A stretch of 64,000 nt of DNA, from contig NZ_JACHXO010000005.1 in NCBI RefSeq assembly GCF_014192155.1, forward strand, positions 62,001 through 126,000, written 5' to 3'. Of this stretch, positions 1-8,058 are shown piece after piece. The translations under genes were made by a program, and so were the position numbers. Position 1 is the stretch's first letter, and each line of letters begins with the position of its first letter. This DNA is from Roseateles terrae (lineage in GTDB: Bacteria; Pseudomonadota; Gammaproteobacteria; Burkholderiales; Burkholderiaceae_C). Below the pieces are notes generated by a model that saw nothing but the letters and a program-made list of their open reading frames with translations, was not told the DNA's origin and searched no databases.

Positions 1-1
1 G

Positions 2-268
2 TTGGGCCGCTTCATGGGGGACCATGCGGTGGTGCTGGGGGAGTTCGGCGGCAAGTTCGTCGACAAGGACCGCCAGTGGTCGGTGAAATTTGTCGACTGG
101 CTCAAGTGCAAGGGCGTGCGCAACTTCTTCTACTGGTCCTGGAATCCGAACTCCGGCGACACTGGAGGCATCCTGCAGGATGACTGGCGGACGGTCTCCC
201 AGGACAAGTACAACAACCTCAAGCGCCTGTGGGACGGATCGGCCGCTGACGCCAGCGTGTGCCGGTAA
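2..268 (+). CDS. GH5-family cellulase, C-terminal fragment (cut by window edge)
   Basis: Only the last ~88 codons are inside the window; the reading frame is open to the left edge. It contains the GH5 nucleophile motif VLGEFGG followed by a Trp-rich C-terminus (FFYWSWNPNSGDTGG) ending in a Cys near the stop. It is almost identical to the C-terminus of the complete cellulase at 921-2606, so the two are tandem paralogues separated by a VOC gene on the other strand. Expected role is secreted endo-beta-1,4-glucanase activity, by homology to the neighbour. The N-terminal part, signal peptide and any binding module lie outside the window. Confidence 0.85.
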   Translation: MGRFMGDHAVVLGEFGGKFVDKDRQWSVKFVDWLKCKGVRNFFYWSWNPNSGDTGGILQDDWRTVSQDKYNNLKRLWDGSAADASVCR

Positions 269-280
269 AGGGGGGCTAAC

Positions 281-697
281 TCAGCCAGGCCGGGAGAGGG
301 CATCCGGCTCCGGGGTGTGACACACCACGCAGAGCTTGTTGCCATCGAGGTCCCTGAAGTAGGCGCCGTAATAGTGCGCGTGATAGGCCGGCCGCAGTCC
401 GGGCGGCCCTTCATCCCGACCGCCACTGCCCAATGCCAGTGCATAGGCGGCATCCACCTGATCCCGTGTGACCACCTGAAACGCGATCATCGTGCCATTG
501 CCGGCCATCGCGGGTTCGCCATTGATGGGACTGCCAATCACAAACAGGGGACGCAGCCCCGGCGACGTCTCCCAGCCCGCCCAGGGCCGGCTGAGATCGC
601 AGAAGCGCTCGCGTGCGCCGATCAGGTCCATCAAAGGATCGTAGAACGCCTTGGCCCGTGCGAAATCGGTGACGCCGACGAAGACGTGAGAGAACAT
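281..697 (-). CDS. VOC-family (glyoxalase/bleomycin-resistance-like) protein
   Basis: The 138-residue protein is a single vicinal-oxygen-chelate domain. It begins MFSHVFVGVTDFARAKAFYD, the usual first beta strand and helix of the family, and ends with the YYGAYFRDLDGNKLCVVCH strand, where FRDLDGN is the typical metal-proximal turn. An in-frame ATG lies five codons upstream at 712. I prefer 697 because a GGAG stands five bases before it. Family members bind a divalent metal and act on small electrophiles or sequester antibiotics; the substrate here cannot be told. It sits convergently between two cellulase paralogues with no obvious functional link. Confidence 0.85.
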   Translation of the reverse strand: MFSHVFVGVTDFARAKAFYDPLMDLIGARERFCDLSRPWAGWETSPGLRPLFVIGSPINGEPAMAGNGTMIAFQVVTRDQVDAAYALALGSGGRDEGPPGLRPAYHAHYYGAYFRDLDGNKLCVVCHTPEPDALSRPG

Positions 698-920
698 GCC
701 CGCTCCATTCATGCCATGGCGTCAGCAGCTTACTCCAGGCGAACAATGAGCGTGCAAGGTTTCCGCGTGGGCGTCCCTCAATGCAGTGAATGGGGCCACT
801 GCGCCCTATGGGTAGGCCCGCGTGAGCGGTGATGCAGGGCTTCCTTACCATTTATTGCGGGCCATTAACGACCCGTCAAGCACACTGACTGCTTCCCCAA
901 GTCAACCAGGCATTGTCATC

Positions 921-2606
921 ATGCGAGCTCTCCCCCGTCGATTCCTGCTGCGCACCAGTTGGGTGGCCCTGGCCTTCGGTGCCATGGCGCCGGCGCATGC
1001 GGCGCTCACCGTCCATGTGGCCCAGGACACCTGGTCGGGGGGCTTTTGCTCGCATGTGACCCTTCGGAATGCCGGCACCGCCGTCAGTGGCGCCTGGACC
1101 CTGCAGTTCGATCTGCCCGCCGGTCAGTTGAACAACAGCTGGAACGGCCAGTTCACCCGCACGGCCACCGGCTACGCGGTCAAGGGCGTGAGCTGGAACA
1201 CCCCGGCAGCCGCGGGCCAGAGTTTTGAAGTCGGTTTCTGCGGCACCGGCAGCGCCCCGAGCGCCTCCAGCTTCCGCATCAGCGAGTCCGGGGCACCGGC
1301 GCCTGCGCCGGCCCCAACGCCTGCACCGTCGCCTGCACCGTCACCGTCCCCGGCGCCTTCGCCAGCGCCGGCCCCCGCGCCGACGCCCGCTCCCGCACCC
1401 GCTCCCACGCCCGCCCCGGCGCCTGCACCGACGCCCGCTCCCGCTCCGGCACCGGCGCCCGCCCCGACCCCTGGCGGTGATCTCTCCGTCTCCGCCACGG
1501 GCCAGTTCGCACTGCCCTTCAATGTCGCCACCGATGGTCGCATCGTGGATGCCAAAGGCGCCATCGTCTCCCTGCGCGGCGTGAACTGGTTCGGCTTCGA
1601 AACCCCGGACCTGGTGGCCCACGGCCTGTGGCAGCGCAATTACAAGGACATGATCGGGCAGATGAAGACTCTGGGCTTCAATGCCGTGCGTCTGCCCTTC
1701 TGCCCGACGACGATCCGCTCCACCGGCCGGCCCAGCGGTGCGCTGAATGTCGGCGTCAATGCAGACCTTGCCAACAAGACGCCGCTGCAGGTCCTGGATC
1801 GCATCGTCGCGGAATTCGCCACCCAGGGCTTCTATGTGCTGCTGGACCACCACCGTCCGGACTGCAATGCCATCTCCACCACGCCGCAGATCAATGGCTA
1901 TTCATTGGACCAATGGGTGGCTGATCTGCAATTCGTGGCGGACCGCTACAAGAATGTGCCCAATGTCTTCGCCATTGATCTGAAGAATGAGCCGCACAGC
2001 ATTGGCGGCAGTGGCGCTTTCTGGGGCACCGGCGACATCAACAATGACTGGAAGCTGGCGGCAGAGAAGGCCGGCAGTGCGGTGTTGGCCACCAACAGCA
2101 AACTGCTGGTGTTTGTGGAAGGCGTGTCCGACAACGGCGGCCGCTGCGAAAACCCGGATGGCCACTGGTGGGGCGGCAACATCGAGCCCTACAGCTGCTA
2201 TCCGATCGACAGCACCAAAATTCCGCGCAGCAAGCTGGTGCTCTCGCCGCATATCTATGGCCCGTCGGTGAGCAACCAGTCCTACTTCAATGACGGCACG
2301 GGTTTCCCCAACAACCTGCCGGCCATCTGGCAAAACCAGCTGGGTCGATTCATGGGCCAGAACGCGGTGGTGCTGGGGGAGTTTGGCGGTCGCTTCACCG
2401 ACAAGGACCGCCAGTGGCAGGTGAAGTTTGTCGACTGGCTCAAGTGCAAGGGCGTGCGCAACTTCTTCTACTGGTCCTGGAATCCGAATTCGGGTGACAC
2501 CGGCGGCATCCTGCAGGACGACTGGCAGACCGTCTCTCAGGACAAGTACAACAACCTGAAGCGTCTGTGGGACGGCTCGGCGGTAGACGCGAACGTCTGC
2601 AAATAA
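921..2606 (+). CDS. Secreted endoglucanase: CBM2-like module, Ala/Pro linker, GH5 catalytic domain
   Basis: The 561-residue precursor hydrolyses beta-1,4-glucan outside the cell (family knowledge). Domains in order: signal peptide ~1-27 (cut after AHA); a CBM2-like cellulose-binding module ~28-120 with paired cysteines and conserved Trp; an Ala/Pro/Ser/Thr linker ~123-184 of APAPTP-type repeats; and a GH5 domain ~195-561. Within GH5 the acid/base is Glu357 in the KNEP motif and the nucleophile Glu487 in LGEFGG. The start at 921 gives a proper signal peptide; an upstream in-frame start at 822 would put 33 unlikely residues before it. The C-terminal ~88 residues are nearly identical to the fragment at 2-268, indicating a tandem duplication. 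Confidence 0.95.
   Translation: MRALPRRFLLRTSWVALAFGAMAPAHAALTVHVAQDTWSGGFCSHVTLRNAGTAVSGAWTLQFDLPAGQLNNSWNGQFTRTATGYAVKGVSWNTPAAAGQSFEVGFCGTGSAPSASSFRISESGAPAPAPAPTPAPSPAPSPSPAPSPAPAPAPTPAPAPAPTPAPAPAPTPAPAPAPAPAPTPGGDLSVSATGQFALPFNVATDGRIVDAKGAIVSLRGVNWFGFETPDLVAHGLWQRNYKDMIGQMKTLGFNAVRLPFCPTTIRSTGRPSGALNVGVNADLANKTPLQVLDRIVAEFATQGFYVLLDHHRPDCNAISTTPQINGYSLDQWVADLQFVADRYKNVPNVFAIDLKNEPHSIGGSGAFWGTGDINNDWKLAAEKAGSAVLATNSKLLVFVEGVSDNGGRCENPDGHWWGGNIEPYSCYPIDSTKIPRSKLVLSPHIYGPSVSNQSYFNDGTGFPNNLPAIWQNQLGRFMGQNAVVLGEFGGRFTDKDRQWQVKFVDWLKCKGVRNFFYWSWNPNSGDTGGILQDDWQTVSQDKYNNLKRLWDGSAVDANVCK
1288..1470 (+). repeat. Ala/Pro linker-coding repeat inside the cellulase
   Basis: This GC-rich stretch repeats the pattern gcgccggccccgacgcct, encoding alternating Ala-Pro with occasional Thr or Ser. 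It forms the flexible linker between the binding module and the catalytic domain. Such linkers are common in modular cellulases and vary in length by replication slippage. Confidence 0.85.
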
Positions 2607-2617
2607 GCCGGCGCGCG

Positions 2618-2644
2618 GCGGCCCCGTTCATCAACGGCGGCCGC
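2618..2644 (+). terminator. GC-rich hairpin after the cellulase gene
   Basis: The arms GCGGCCCCGTT (2618-2628) and AACGG-C-GGCCGC (2633-2644) pair completely except for one bulged C, with a four-base loop. It lies 12 bases after the cellulase stop. No T-run follows, so it could stabilise the mRNA 3' end or act as a weak terminator rather than a classical intrinsic one. Confidence 0.4.
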
Positions 2645-2666
2645 TGTGCGAGCCGGCCGCGCGGAT

Positions 2667-2734
2667 GCAGTCACTGCAGTCGCTGATGCATCTGACGCCG
2701 CTGCGTGAGTCGACCGCGCCGCTGCAGTGACTGC
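2667..2734. repeat. 13-bp perfect inverted repeat
   Basis: GCAGTCACTGCAG at 2667-2679 is matched by CTGCAGTGACTGC at 2722-2734 with a 42-base loop. It lies in the 175-base gap between the convergent cellulase and GNAT genes. A short CTGACCCCG-type repeat follows at about 2751-2768. Function unknown; a bidirectional 3'-end structure is possible. Confidence 0.55.
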
Positions 2735-2781
2735 GGCCGCAAAAATGCCGCTGACCCCGCTGACCCCGCTGATGCGGTCTT

Positions 2782-3423
2782 TCAGCCGCGCGCCGCAGGC
2801 CGCAGGTAATAGACATCGAATTCACCTTCGTGGGTGAATTCGAATCCATGGCGCCGGTAGAACCGGTTGGCGTCACTCTGCTTCAGAGCGCCCAGCCGGA
2901 TGGCGGCGCCTGCTTCATCCGCCTGCGAGCACAGCCGCTGCAGGACGGCACCGCCAATGCCGCGACCCTGCACCGCCGGATGCAGATACAAATGCTCCAG
3001 GTGCCAGGTCGGCGCCTCCTGCGATGGCTCTGTCGGCACGTTGTTCCGCGGCTCACTGGGCGGCTCACTTGGCAGCCCGTTCGGCGGCCCATCCGACGGC
3101 TTATTCGGCGGCTTATTTGGCGACTTATTTGGCGACTTATTTGGCGCTTCATTTATCGCGGCATTCGAGGCCTCACTCGTCGCTTCTCGTCGCAGCACCA
3201 GGAACCCCACGAACGCGCCGTCCAGGTGAATGCTCGACGTCTGCGCAGGCACAAAGCTGTTCAGAAAACGCTCACGCGCACGCACCGGGTCAAAACGGCC
3301 GACTCTTTCGAGACTCTCGCGCATCGCTTCCACCCGCAATGACGCCAGGCGGTCGGCATCGGCCGTTGTGACCGGTACCAGAGTGATGAGGGGGTGGGTT
3401 TGCAGGGACATCGGAGGGGGCAA
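2782..3423 (-). CDS. GNAT-family N-acetyltransferase with a Pro/Asn repeat insertion
   Basis: The protein has 213 residues against about 150-160 for the family. The N-terminal half (THPLITLVPVTTADADRLASLR) and the C-terminal acetyl-CoA-binding half (LYLHPAVQGRGIGGAVLQRL, containing the Q/RxxGxG/A motif) are ordinary GNAT. Between strands beta3 and beta4, at about residues 85-140, a hydrophilic stretch of four-residue repeats (PNKS, PNKP, PSEP) is inserted. The insertion is encoded by consecutive 12-base DNA units. It probably protrudes as a loop without breaking the fold. Substrate unknown. Confidence 0.85.
   Translation of the reverse strand: MPPPMSLQTHPLITLVPVTTADADRLASLRVEAMRESLERVGRFDPVRARERFLNSFVPAQTSSIHLDGAFVGFLVLRREATSEASNAAINEAPNKSPNKSPNKPPNKPSDGPPNGLPSEPPSEPRNNVPTEPSQEAPTWHLEHLYLHPAVQGRGIGGAVLQRLCSQADEAGAAIRLGALKQSDANRFYRRHGFEFTHEGEFDVYYLRPAARG
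3049..3156. repeat. Nine tandem 12-bp units inside the GNAT gene
   Basis: Units such as cggcttatttgg and cgacttatttgg (3109-3144) run in register from 3049 to 3156, with divergent copies at the left end (cggctcactggg, cggctcacttgg). Being a multiple of three, copy-number change keeps the reading frame and adds or removes four residues. Confidence 0.85.
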
Positions 3424-3504
3424 AGGGTGGGAGTCTCCGGGCGAGAATCATCCTCCAGGGTCCCGATGGGATCCTTCGCATGAACGCTGCCCGGTGAGTG
3501 ACTG

Positions 3505-4356
3505 ATGCATCTGTTGAGGCTGATTGTGCTGTGTGCGCTGATGGGGGTCGGCGGCGGCTGCCTGGCCCAGCCGAACGCGTGGCGGGTGCTGGTGCATGCC
3601 AGCGGCCCCTACGACCTCAGCGAGCGGTATGTGCGGGAGCTGATCGCCCTGGCGCTTGAGAAGGGCAACCCGCCCGGCACCGAGGTGCAGATCGACCTCA
3701 CCGAGCCGATGAGCAAGTCCCGCGCCATCGCGGTGCTGAGGGAGGGCCAGCGTGCCGGCTTTGTGTTGAACATCGCCGGGCCAGTGGCCGACGCACCACT
3801 GATCCGCATCGGCATGCCCACCTTCTTCGGCGTGTCGGACTACCGCATCTGCTTCGGGCGACCGGGGCTGCAGCGGGAGGTGGATCGCATCCGCAGCGTC
3901 CGCGACCTGCAGCGCTACACCTTCGCCCACGGTCTGGGCTGGGCGGACACGCCGGTGCTGCGCGCCAATGGGCTGCAGGTGCTGGAGGTGCAGCGCATCG
4001 ATTCCATTTTCAAGATGATGCGTCTGGGCCGCGTGGACCTCTTTTGCCGCAACCTGCTGGAGGTGCTGCCGGAAGTGAGCGCCGCGCCGCCGGACGTGAA
4101 CGTGCTGGACGGATTCCTGCTGCGTTATCCGGCGCCGCATTACCTCTATGTCCACGAGCGGGACCGGGCACTGGCCGAGGTGCTGCAGACCGGCCTGACC
4201 GCCGCCGTGCGCGACGGCTCCGCGCAGGCGCTGCTGCGCCGTCATCTGAAGGCCACGCAGCAGCGATTCGATCTGAAGAGCCGCCGGGTGATTCCACTGG
4301 CCGGCGGTTATGACTATCCGCATGAGGGCCTGCCACGGCTGGAATTCCTGCCGTGA
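3505..4356 (+). CDS. Periplasmic solute-binding-like protein (type 2 PBP fold)
   Basis: The 283-residue protein starts with a signal peptide of ~21 residues (MHLLRLIVLCALMGVGGG, then CLA). The rest resembles the bacterial extracellular solute-binding family 3 fold: VLVHASGPYDLSERYV near the start, an internal RIGMPTFFGVSDYRICF strand at the hinge, and a second lobe with SIFKMMRLGRVDLFCRN, the typical position where these proteins test how many residues the ligand occupies. No transporter genes are adjacent. Stand-alone proteins of this type occur widely in Burkholderiales and their ligands are unknown. It converges with the isomerase gene, leaving nine bases between the stops. Confidence 0.7.
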   Translation: MHLLRLIVLCALMGVGGGCLAQPNAWRVLVHASGPYDLSERYVRELIALALEKGNPPGTEVQIDLTEPMSKSRAIAVLREGQRAGFVLNIAGPVADAPLIRIGMPTFFGVSDYRICFGRPGLQREVDRIRSVRDLQRYTFAHGLGWADTPVLRANGLQVLEVQRIDSIFKMMRLGRVDLFCRNLLEVLPEVSAAPPDVNVLDGFLLRYPAPHYLYVHERDRALAEVLQTGLTAAVRDGSAQALLRRHLKATQQRFDLKSRRVIPLAGGYDYPHEGLPRLEFLP

Positions 4357-4365
4357 CCGACCGCC

Positions 4366-5592
4366 TTACGCCGAAGCCTGCCCCTGCAGCACCTTGAGAA
4401 TGTCGTAGCAGGCGCCCATGGTGTGATAGTCCACCTTGCCGGCGGGGCTCTTCTCATCGCTGTACTTGCGATTGGTGCGGTCGAGGATGCGATACCAGGC
4501 GCCATGCTGGTGATCCACCAAATGGGTCCAGCTGTAAGCCCAGAGGCGCTCATACCAGTTCCAGTAGACCGCGTCGCCGGTGCGGGCGGCCAACAGGGCG
4601 GCGGCCGCCATGCTTTCGGCCTGCACCCAGAAATACTTGTCGGCATCACAGACGGTCAGATCCGGCGCCAGTGAATAACACAGGCCGCCGTGCTCCGGGT
4701 CCCAGCCGTGACGCACGGCCACCTGGAAGAGTTTCGAGGCGGTCGGCAGCATCCAGCTCACATCCTGACCCAGCGCGTCGCCATGGCGCTCCAGCTGCAG
4801 CAGCAGCTTGGTCCATTCGGTGAAGTGACCCGGCTGGTAGCCCCAGGGGCGGAACAGGTTGGCCGGATCATGCTTGTTGAACATCCAGTCCGGCTGCCAG
4901 TGGGTGTTGTAGTGCTCCCAGATCAGTCCGCCGCAACGCTCGGCCTGGCGACGGGTGATGTGGCCGGCAATCAGCGCCGCCCGTTGCAGGTAATGGGCCT
5001 CGCCCGTCGCGTCGTACGCCGCGAGCATCGCTTCGCAGGCATGCATGTTGGCGTTCTGGCCCCGGTAAGGCGAGAGGGTCTGCCAGTCGGCGCTGGCCTC
5101 GTCGGCATACAGGCCGTCCGCCGCATTGAAGAACCGGCGCTCCATCAGTTCGAAGGTCTCCGCCAGCCAGGGCCGCGCTTCCTCCACGCCCGCCATCACG
5201 GCATGCGCATACGCCAGCAGCACAAAGGCCATGCCATAGGCGTGACGGGTGCCGTCCAGCACGGTGGCGTGACCCTGTCGCCAGTCGAGCAGCCAGGTGT
5301 AGCCGCCCTGCACCGGGTCGAAGTGGGCGTCGCGCAGGAAGCGGACGCCATGCCTCACGCCTTCGAGATAGGCCGGATCACCAAAACGGCGGAAGGCCAT
5401 GGCGTAGGTGAAGACAAAACGGGTGCTGCTCACCAGGTGACGCTGATGCGCGTCGTAGACGGTGCCGTCGTCCTTGAAAAAGTGGAAGAAGCCGCCGCTG
5501 GGGTCGATGCAGCGCGGGTGATAGAAGGCCATGGTGTGGCTGACGTGGGCCAGCAGGACGTCGGGGTCGCGGAAGTCGGGCAGGTTGGGCAT
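4366..5592 (-). CDS. AGE-family sugar epimerase/isomerase (mannose isomerase-like)
   Basis: The ~408-residue protein belongs to the N-acylglucosamine 2-epimerase superfamily, an (alpha/alpha)6 barrel. Recognisable parts are GGFFHFFKDDG near residue 30, RHLVSSTRFVFTYAMA, the Trp/Glu/His-rich WEHYNTHWQPDWMFNKHDP, PGHFTEWTKLLLQLER and a C-terminal DYHTMGACYDILKVL with the conserved active-site His. The RHLVSSTRF and GGYTWLLDW parts are closest to aldose-ketose isomerases such as D-mannose isomerase rather than N-acyl-hexosamine epimerases, but substrate assignment is inference. An upstream start at 5634 adds 14 residues without a better ribosome site. The LacI gene just upstream on the same strand is its likely regulator. 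Confidence 0.85.
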   Translation of the reverse strand: MPNLPDFRDPDVLLAHVSHTMAFYHPRCIDPSGGFFHFFKDDGTVYDAHQRHLVSSTRFVFTYAMAFRRFGDPAYLEGVRHGVRFLRDAHFDPVQGGYTWLLDWRQGHATVLDGTRHAYGMAFVLLAYAHAVMAGVEEARPWLAETFELMERRFFNAADGLYADEASADWQTLSPYRGQNANMHACEAMLAAYDATGEAHYLQRAALIAGHITRRQAERCGGLIWEHYNTHWQPDWMFNKHDPANLFRPWGYQPGHFTEWTKLLLQLERHGDALGQDVSWMLPTASKLFQVAVRHGWDPEHGGLCYSLAPDLTVCDADKYFWVQAESMAAAALLAARTGDAVYWNWYERLWAYSWTHLVDHQHGAWYRILDRTNRKYSDEKSPAGKVDYHTMGACYDILKVLQGQASA

Positions 5593-5677
5593 GGATGCAA
5601 GTCGTGTGGGTGGAAGAGCCGGGACGCCGGGCAACGGCTGTGAAGGGGTTGTCTGCAGTGGCGGAGGACCGGCGCAG

Positions 5678-6667
5678 CTAATCGATGCAGGAGCTGTCCC
5701 GCACCACCAGCGTCACCGGCATCACCTGTTCCTGCGGTGCATCGCCGGGCGCTGCCTGCAGCAACATCGCCAGGCCCTGTGCGCCGAGCGCTTCCTTGTC
5801 CACCCGCACCGTGCTGAGCGGTGGATGGGCATGGGCCGCGGCGCTGATGTCATCAAAGCCCACGATGGCAATGTCCTGCGGCACCCGCAGTCCGGCGCCC
5901 AGGCAATGCTGCATCGCCACCAGGGCGGCGCTGTCGTTGAAGCAGACGACGGCATCCGGGCGTTTGCGCAGTTGCAGCAGTTGGCGCATGGCCGCGGTCA
6001 CACCAGCATCGCCATCGCCCAAATGGGCGGCGACCACTTCCAGGTCCGGGTCCGCCTGGATGCCCGCCTCAAACAGCGCCCGGCGATAGCCCAGCGCCCG
6101 CTGATGCAGGCTGTAATGCGCGGGCGAGCCGGTGATGACGGCGATCTGTCGCCGCCCGGTCCGCAGCAGGTGGCTGGTGGCCTGAAAGGCGCCGTGCTGG
6201 TGGTCCGGATTCACCGAAGGGATGCCGTGACGGTGCATGTCCACCAGCACCATCGGTTTGCCGGTGCGGCGCAGGCTGTCCAGGATTTCCGGCTCGAAGT
6301 AACCGGCGCACAGATAGGCGTCGAGCTGCTGCACCCGGGACTGGTCGATGACCCGGTCGGTGGGGCCGGCCACGATGAAGGACAGCGTCAGCCCTTCACG
6401 GCGGCAGACGGCTTCCGCCCCATGCAGCACCGACGAGAAAAACGGACTGGAGGCCAGGGTGTTGTGCTGGCTGTGCAGCAAAAAGCCCACGCGCCGCAGC
6501 CGGTGTCGCCGCAACTGCGACAGGTCATAACCCAGCTGCGTGGCCCAGTCGAGCACGATCTGGCGGGTGTGCGACGACAGCCCCGCCTGGTTGCGCAGCC
6601 CGCGCGACACCGTGCCGATCGACAGGCCGGATGCCTTGGCAATATCGCGGATGGTGACGGCGCTCAT
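5678..6667 (-). CDS. LacI-family transcriptional regulator
   Basis: The protein is ~329 residues from the ATG at 6667 (an ATG at 6679 adds four residues). The N-terminal helix-turn-helix reads VTIRDIAKASGLSIGTVSRGL, with the LacI-type hinge following. The periplasmic-binding-like effector domain contains the usual VCFNDSAALVAMQHCLGAGLRVPQDIAIVGFDDI segment. It lies 85 bases upstream of the AGE isomerase in the same direction, so it probably controls that gene and itself in response to a sugar. A candidate operator lies just upstream at 6731-6757. Confidence 0.92.
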   Translation of the reverse strand: MSAVTIRDIAKASGLSIGTVSRGLRNQAGLSSHTRQIVLDWATQLGYDLSQLRRHRLRRVGFLLHSQHNTLASSPFFSSVLHGAEAVCRREGLTLSFIVAGPTDRVIDQSRVQQLDAYLCAGYFEPEILDSLRRTGKPMVLVDMHRHGIPSVNPDHQHGAFQATSHLLRTGRRQIAVITGSPAHYSLHQRALGYRRALFEAGIQADPDLEVVAAHLGDGDAGVTAAMRQLLQLRKRPDAVVCFNDSAALVAMQHCLGAGLRVPQDIAIVGFDDISAAAHAHPPLSTVRVDKEALGAQGLAMLLQAAPGDAPQEQVMPVTLVVRDSSCID

Positions 6668-6730
6668 GGGTGACGGCAATTCTTCAGGGCGCGGGGAGCG
6701 CCGGTCAATCGAAGCCGTCGATTCTGACGC

Positions 6731-6757
6731 GTTGTTTAGTGATGTTTACAAAACAAC
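6731..6757. promoter_or_regulatory. Candidate operator upstream of the LacI regulator
   Basis: GTTGTTT at 6731-6737 is mirrored by AAACAAC at 6751-6757, around an A/T-rich core in otherwise GC-rich DNA. The position, about 65 bases upstream of the LacI start, suits autoregulation. The core lacks the central CG of many LacI operators, so the assignment is tentative. Confidence 0.4.
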
Positions 6758-6778
6758 GGCCATGGTGGGGCCGGGCGC

Positions 6779-7273
6779 TCAGGCGTGGACAGGGGGCGTG
6801 TTGTCCTGGGCTGCAGCCTGGGCGGCCAGCTCGGCCGCCTTGTCCTCAATCGCCTGCCACAGGGTGGCGCTCACATCCTTGGCGCCGGCGAGGCCCGCGC
6901 GGCCGGCATAGTCCACCAGCATGCCGCAGGTGACCTGGTCCTGAGCGGGCGGGCAGACGAAGCGGTAGAGGTTGCCGGAGCTGGTCTTGGCAATGCGGGC
7001 CACCCGGTCCACGCCGCTGAGCGAGGAGGTGATGCGCACCGTGCCCGGGCCCAGCTCGCTGGCGATGTGAAGCTTGCCCATGGGGGAGCGGAACGCCCGC
7101 CAGGGGCCCAGCACCACCATCGACGCCGGTTCACTCAGGAGAGCATCGCTGTCGCGATCGCCGCTGGCATTGCTGCGGCCATTGCTGCTGGCATTGCTGC
7201 GGGCGTCGCTACGGCCATCGCTCTCGCTGCTGCCAGGGCTTTCGCTGTTGTTGGACTTGCCGATGTCGGACAT
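6779..7273 (-). CDS. Hypothetical protein with Ser/Asn/Arg repeat N-terminus
   Basis: The 164-residue protein starts MSDIGKSNNSES at 7273. Residues ~12-45 are a low-complexity stretch of SDAR, SNAS and SNGR units from a 12-base DNA repeat. From about residue 50 a compact domain begins (MVVLGPWRAFRSPMGKLHI) and ends with a charged Ala-rich helix (WQAIEDKAAELAAQAAAQ). The domain contains two Cys (FVCPPAQDQVTCGM). I do not recognise the family. It lies downstream of a lipoprotein gene on the same strand, 118 bases away, and may share its transcript. A longer reading to 7744 in the same frame runs antiparallel through the lipoprotein gene and is rejected. Confidence 0.65.
   Translation of the reverse strand: MSDIGKSNNSESPGSSESDGRSDARSNASSNGRSNASGDRDSDALLSEPASMVVLGPWRAFRSPMGKLHIASELGPGTVRITSSLSGVDRVARIAKTSSGNLYRFVCPPAQDQVTCGMLVDYAGRAGLAGAKDVSATLWQAIEDKAAELAAQAAAQDNTPPVHA
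7154..7225. repeat. 12-bp tandem units coding a Ser/Asn/Gly/Arg repeat
   Basis: Five to six units of the type ggcattgctgcg / gccattgctgct run from 7154 to 7225. They encode tetrapeptides SNAS, SNGR and SDAR on the minus strand at the N-terminus of the hypothetical protein above. Confidence 0.8.
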
Positions 7274-7391
7274 GAAGTGCGGACCAGAGCGTGCGGCCGG
7301 GGCGCACCAGACCTGCCAGTCTAGCGAGCCCCTCGCCAAAGGGGTTATCCAGGAGGGTATCCAGGGCTTCTGTGTGTTCCCAGATCGCCCG

Positions 7392-7901
7392 TCACGCGGT
7401 GTAGCGGGCGCTGAGTTTGGTGTAAAGCGGTTTGCCCTTGCGCAGTTCCACGGTGAAGATCTGCTTGGAACGCATGCGGGCCAGCGTGCGGCCGCCCAGG
7501 CCGACTTCTTCCACCACGTCGGTCTGCACGTCCGCCGATTTGCCGTCGGGCGACAGGACCAGCGACTGGATGTGCAGGTTGATGTTGACCTGCATGCCGG
7601 TTTCATTGGCCTTGGCGAACGATTCGCGCAGGTAGTCGCACCACTCGCCCTTGCTGAAGCTGCGGATGTCGGAGCCGGAGAACTTGAACAGCACCAGGCG
7701 GATGTCCGCATCGTCGGCGATCTGGTCGCACAGCGCGGTGGCATTGCGATTGGCCGACGCCTGAAGTCCGGTGTGGATCATGTCCTGCACCATCTCCTCG
7801 TTCAGCTTGGCCGGCTTGCAGCCAGTGGCCAGGGCCGCGAACAAGAGCGTGGTGGCAATCAGCCCGACGGGGCGTGGAAATGTCCAGCCAGCAATGGCCA
7901 T
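7392..7901 (-). CDS. Predicted lipoprotein of unknown function
   Basis: The 169-residue protein starts MAIAGWTFPRPVGLIATTLLF and has a lipobox ending in ATGC at about residue 24, so it should be lipid-anchored in the cell envelope. The mature part begins KPAKLNEEMVQDMIHTGLQA and contains a helix-rich segment with two further Cys (ALCDQIADD, GEWCDYLRESF), then alternating beta strands (QVNINLHIQSLVLSPDG). This looks like a small alpha+beta domain. No named family is recognised. It precedes the Ser-rich hypothetical gene on the same strand. Confidence 0.75.
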   Translation of the reverse strand: MAIAGWTFPRPVGLIATTLLFAALATGCKPAKLNEEMVQDMIHTGLQASANRNATALCDQIADDADIRLVLFKFSGSDIRSFSKGEWCDYLRESFAKANETGMQVNINLHIQSLVLSPDGKSADVQTDVVEEVGLGGRTLARMRSKQIFTVELRKGKPLYTKLSARYTA

Positions 7902-8058
7902 GATGTGGATCCTCCCGGTGGCGCGCACTGGCGGTGGCCGGGCCGGGACCCTGCAAAGGGCCGAAACAGCCGGGACCCGCTCCGCTCCACAGGCGGACGG
8001 CGCATCTCGTGTTGGTGAAGCCGCCATTCTGCCTTTTTTCAGGCGGCAAGCGCCGGTT

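Noticed and set aside
2807-2850. GAATTCGAATCC-like string considered as a tRNA T-loop
   Set aside because: It lies inside the GNAT coding sequence and no acceptor or anticodon arms can be formed around it.
6779-7744. Long minus-strand reading frame of 321 codons covering two genes
   Set aside because: Its upstream two-thirds runs out of frame through the lipoprotein gene and is Arg/Ser/Pro-rich; only the part from 7273 down reads like a protein.
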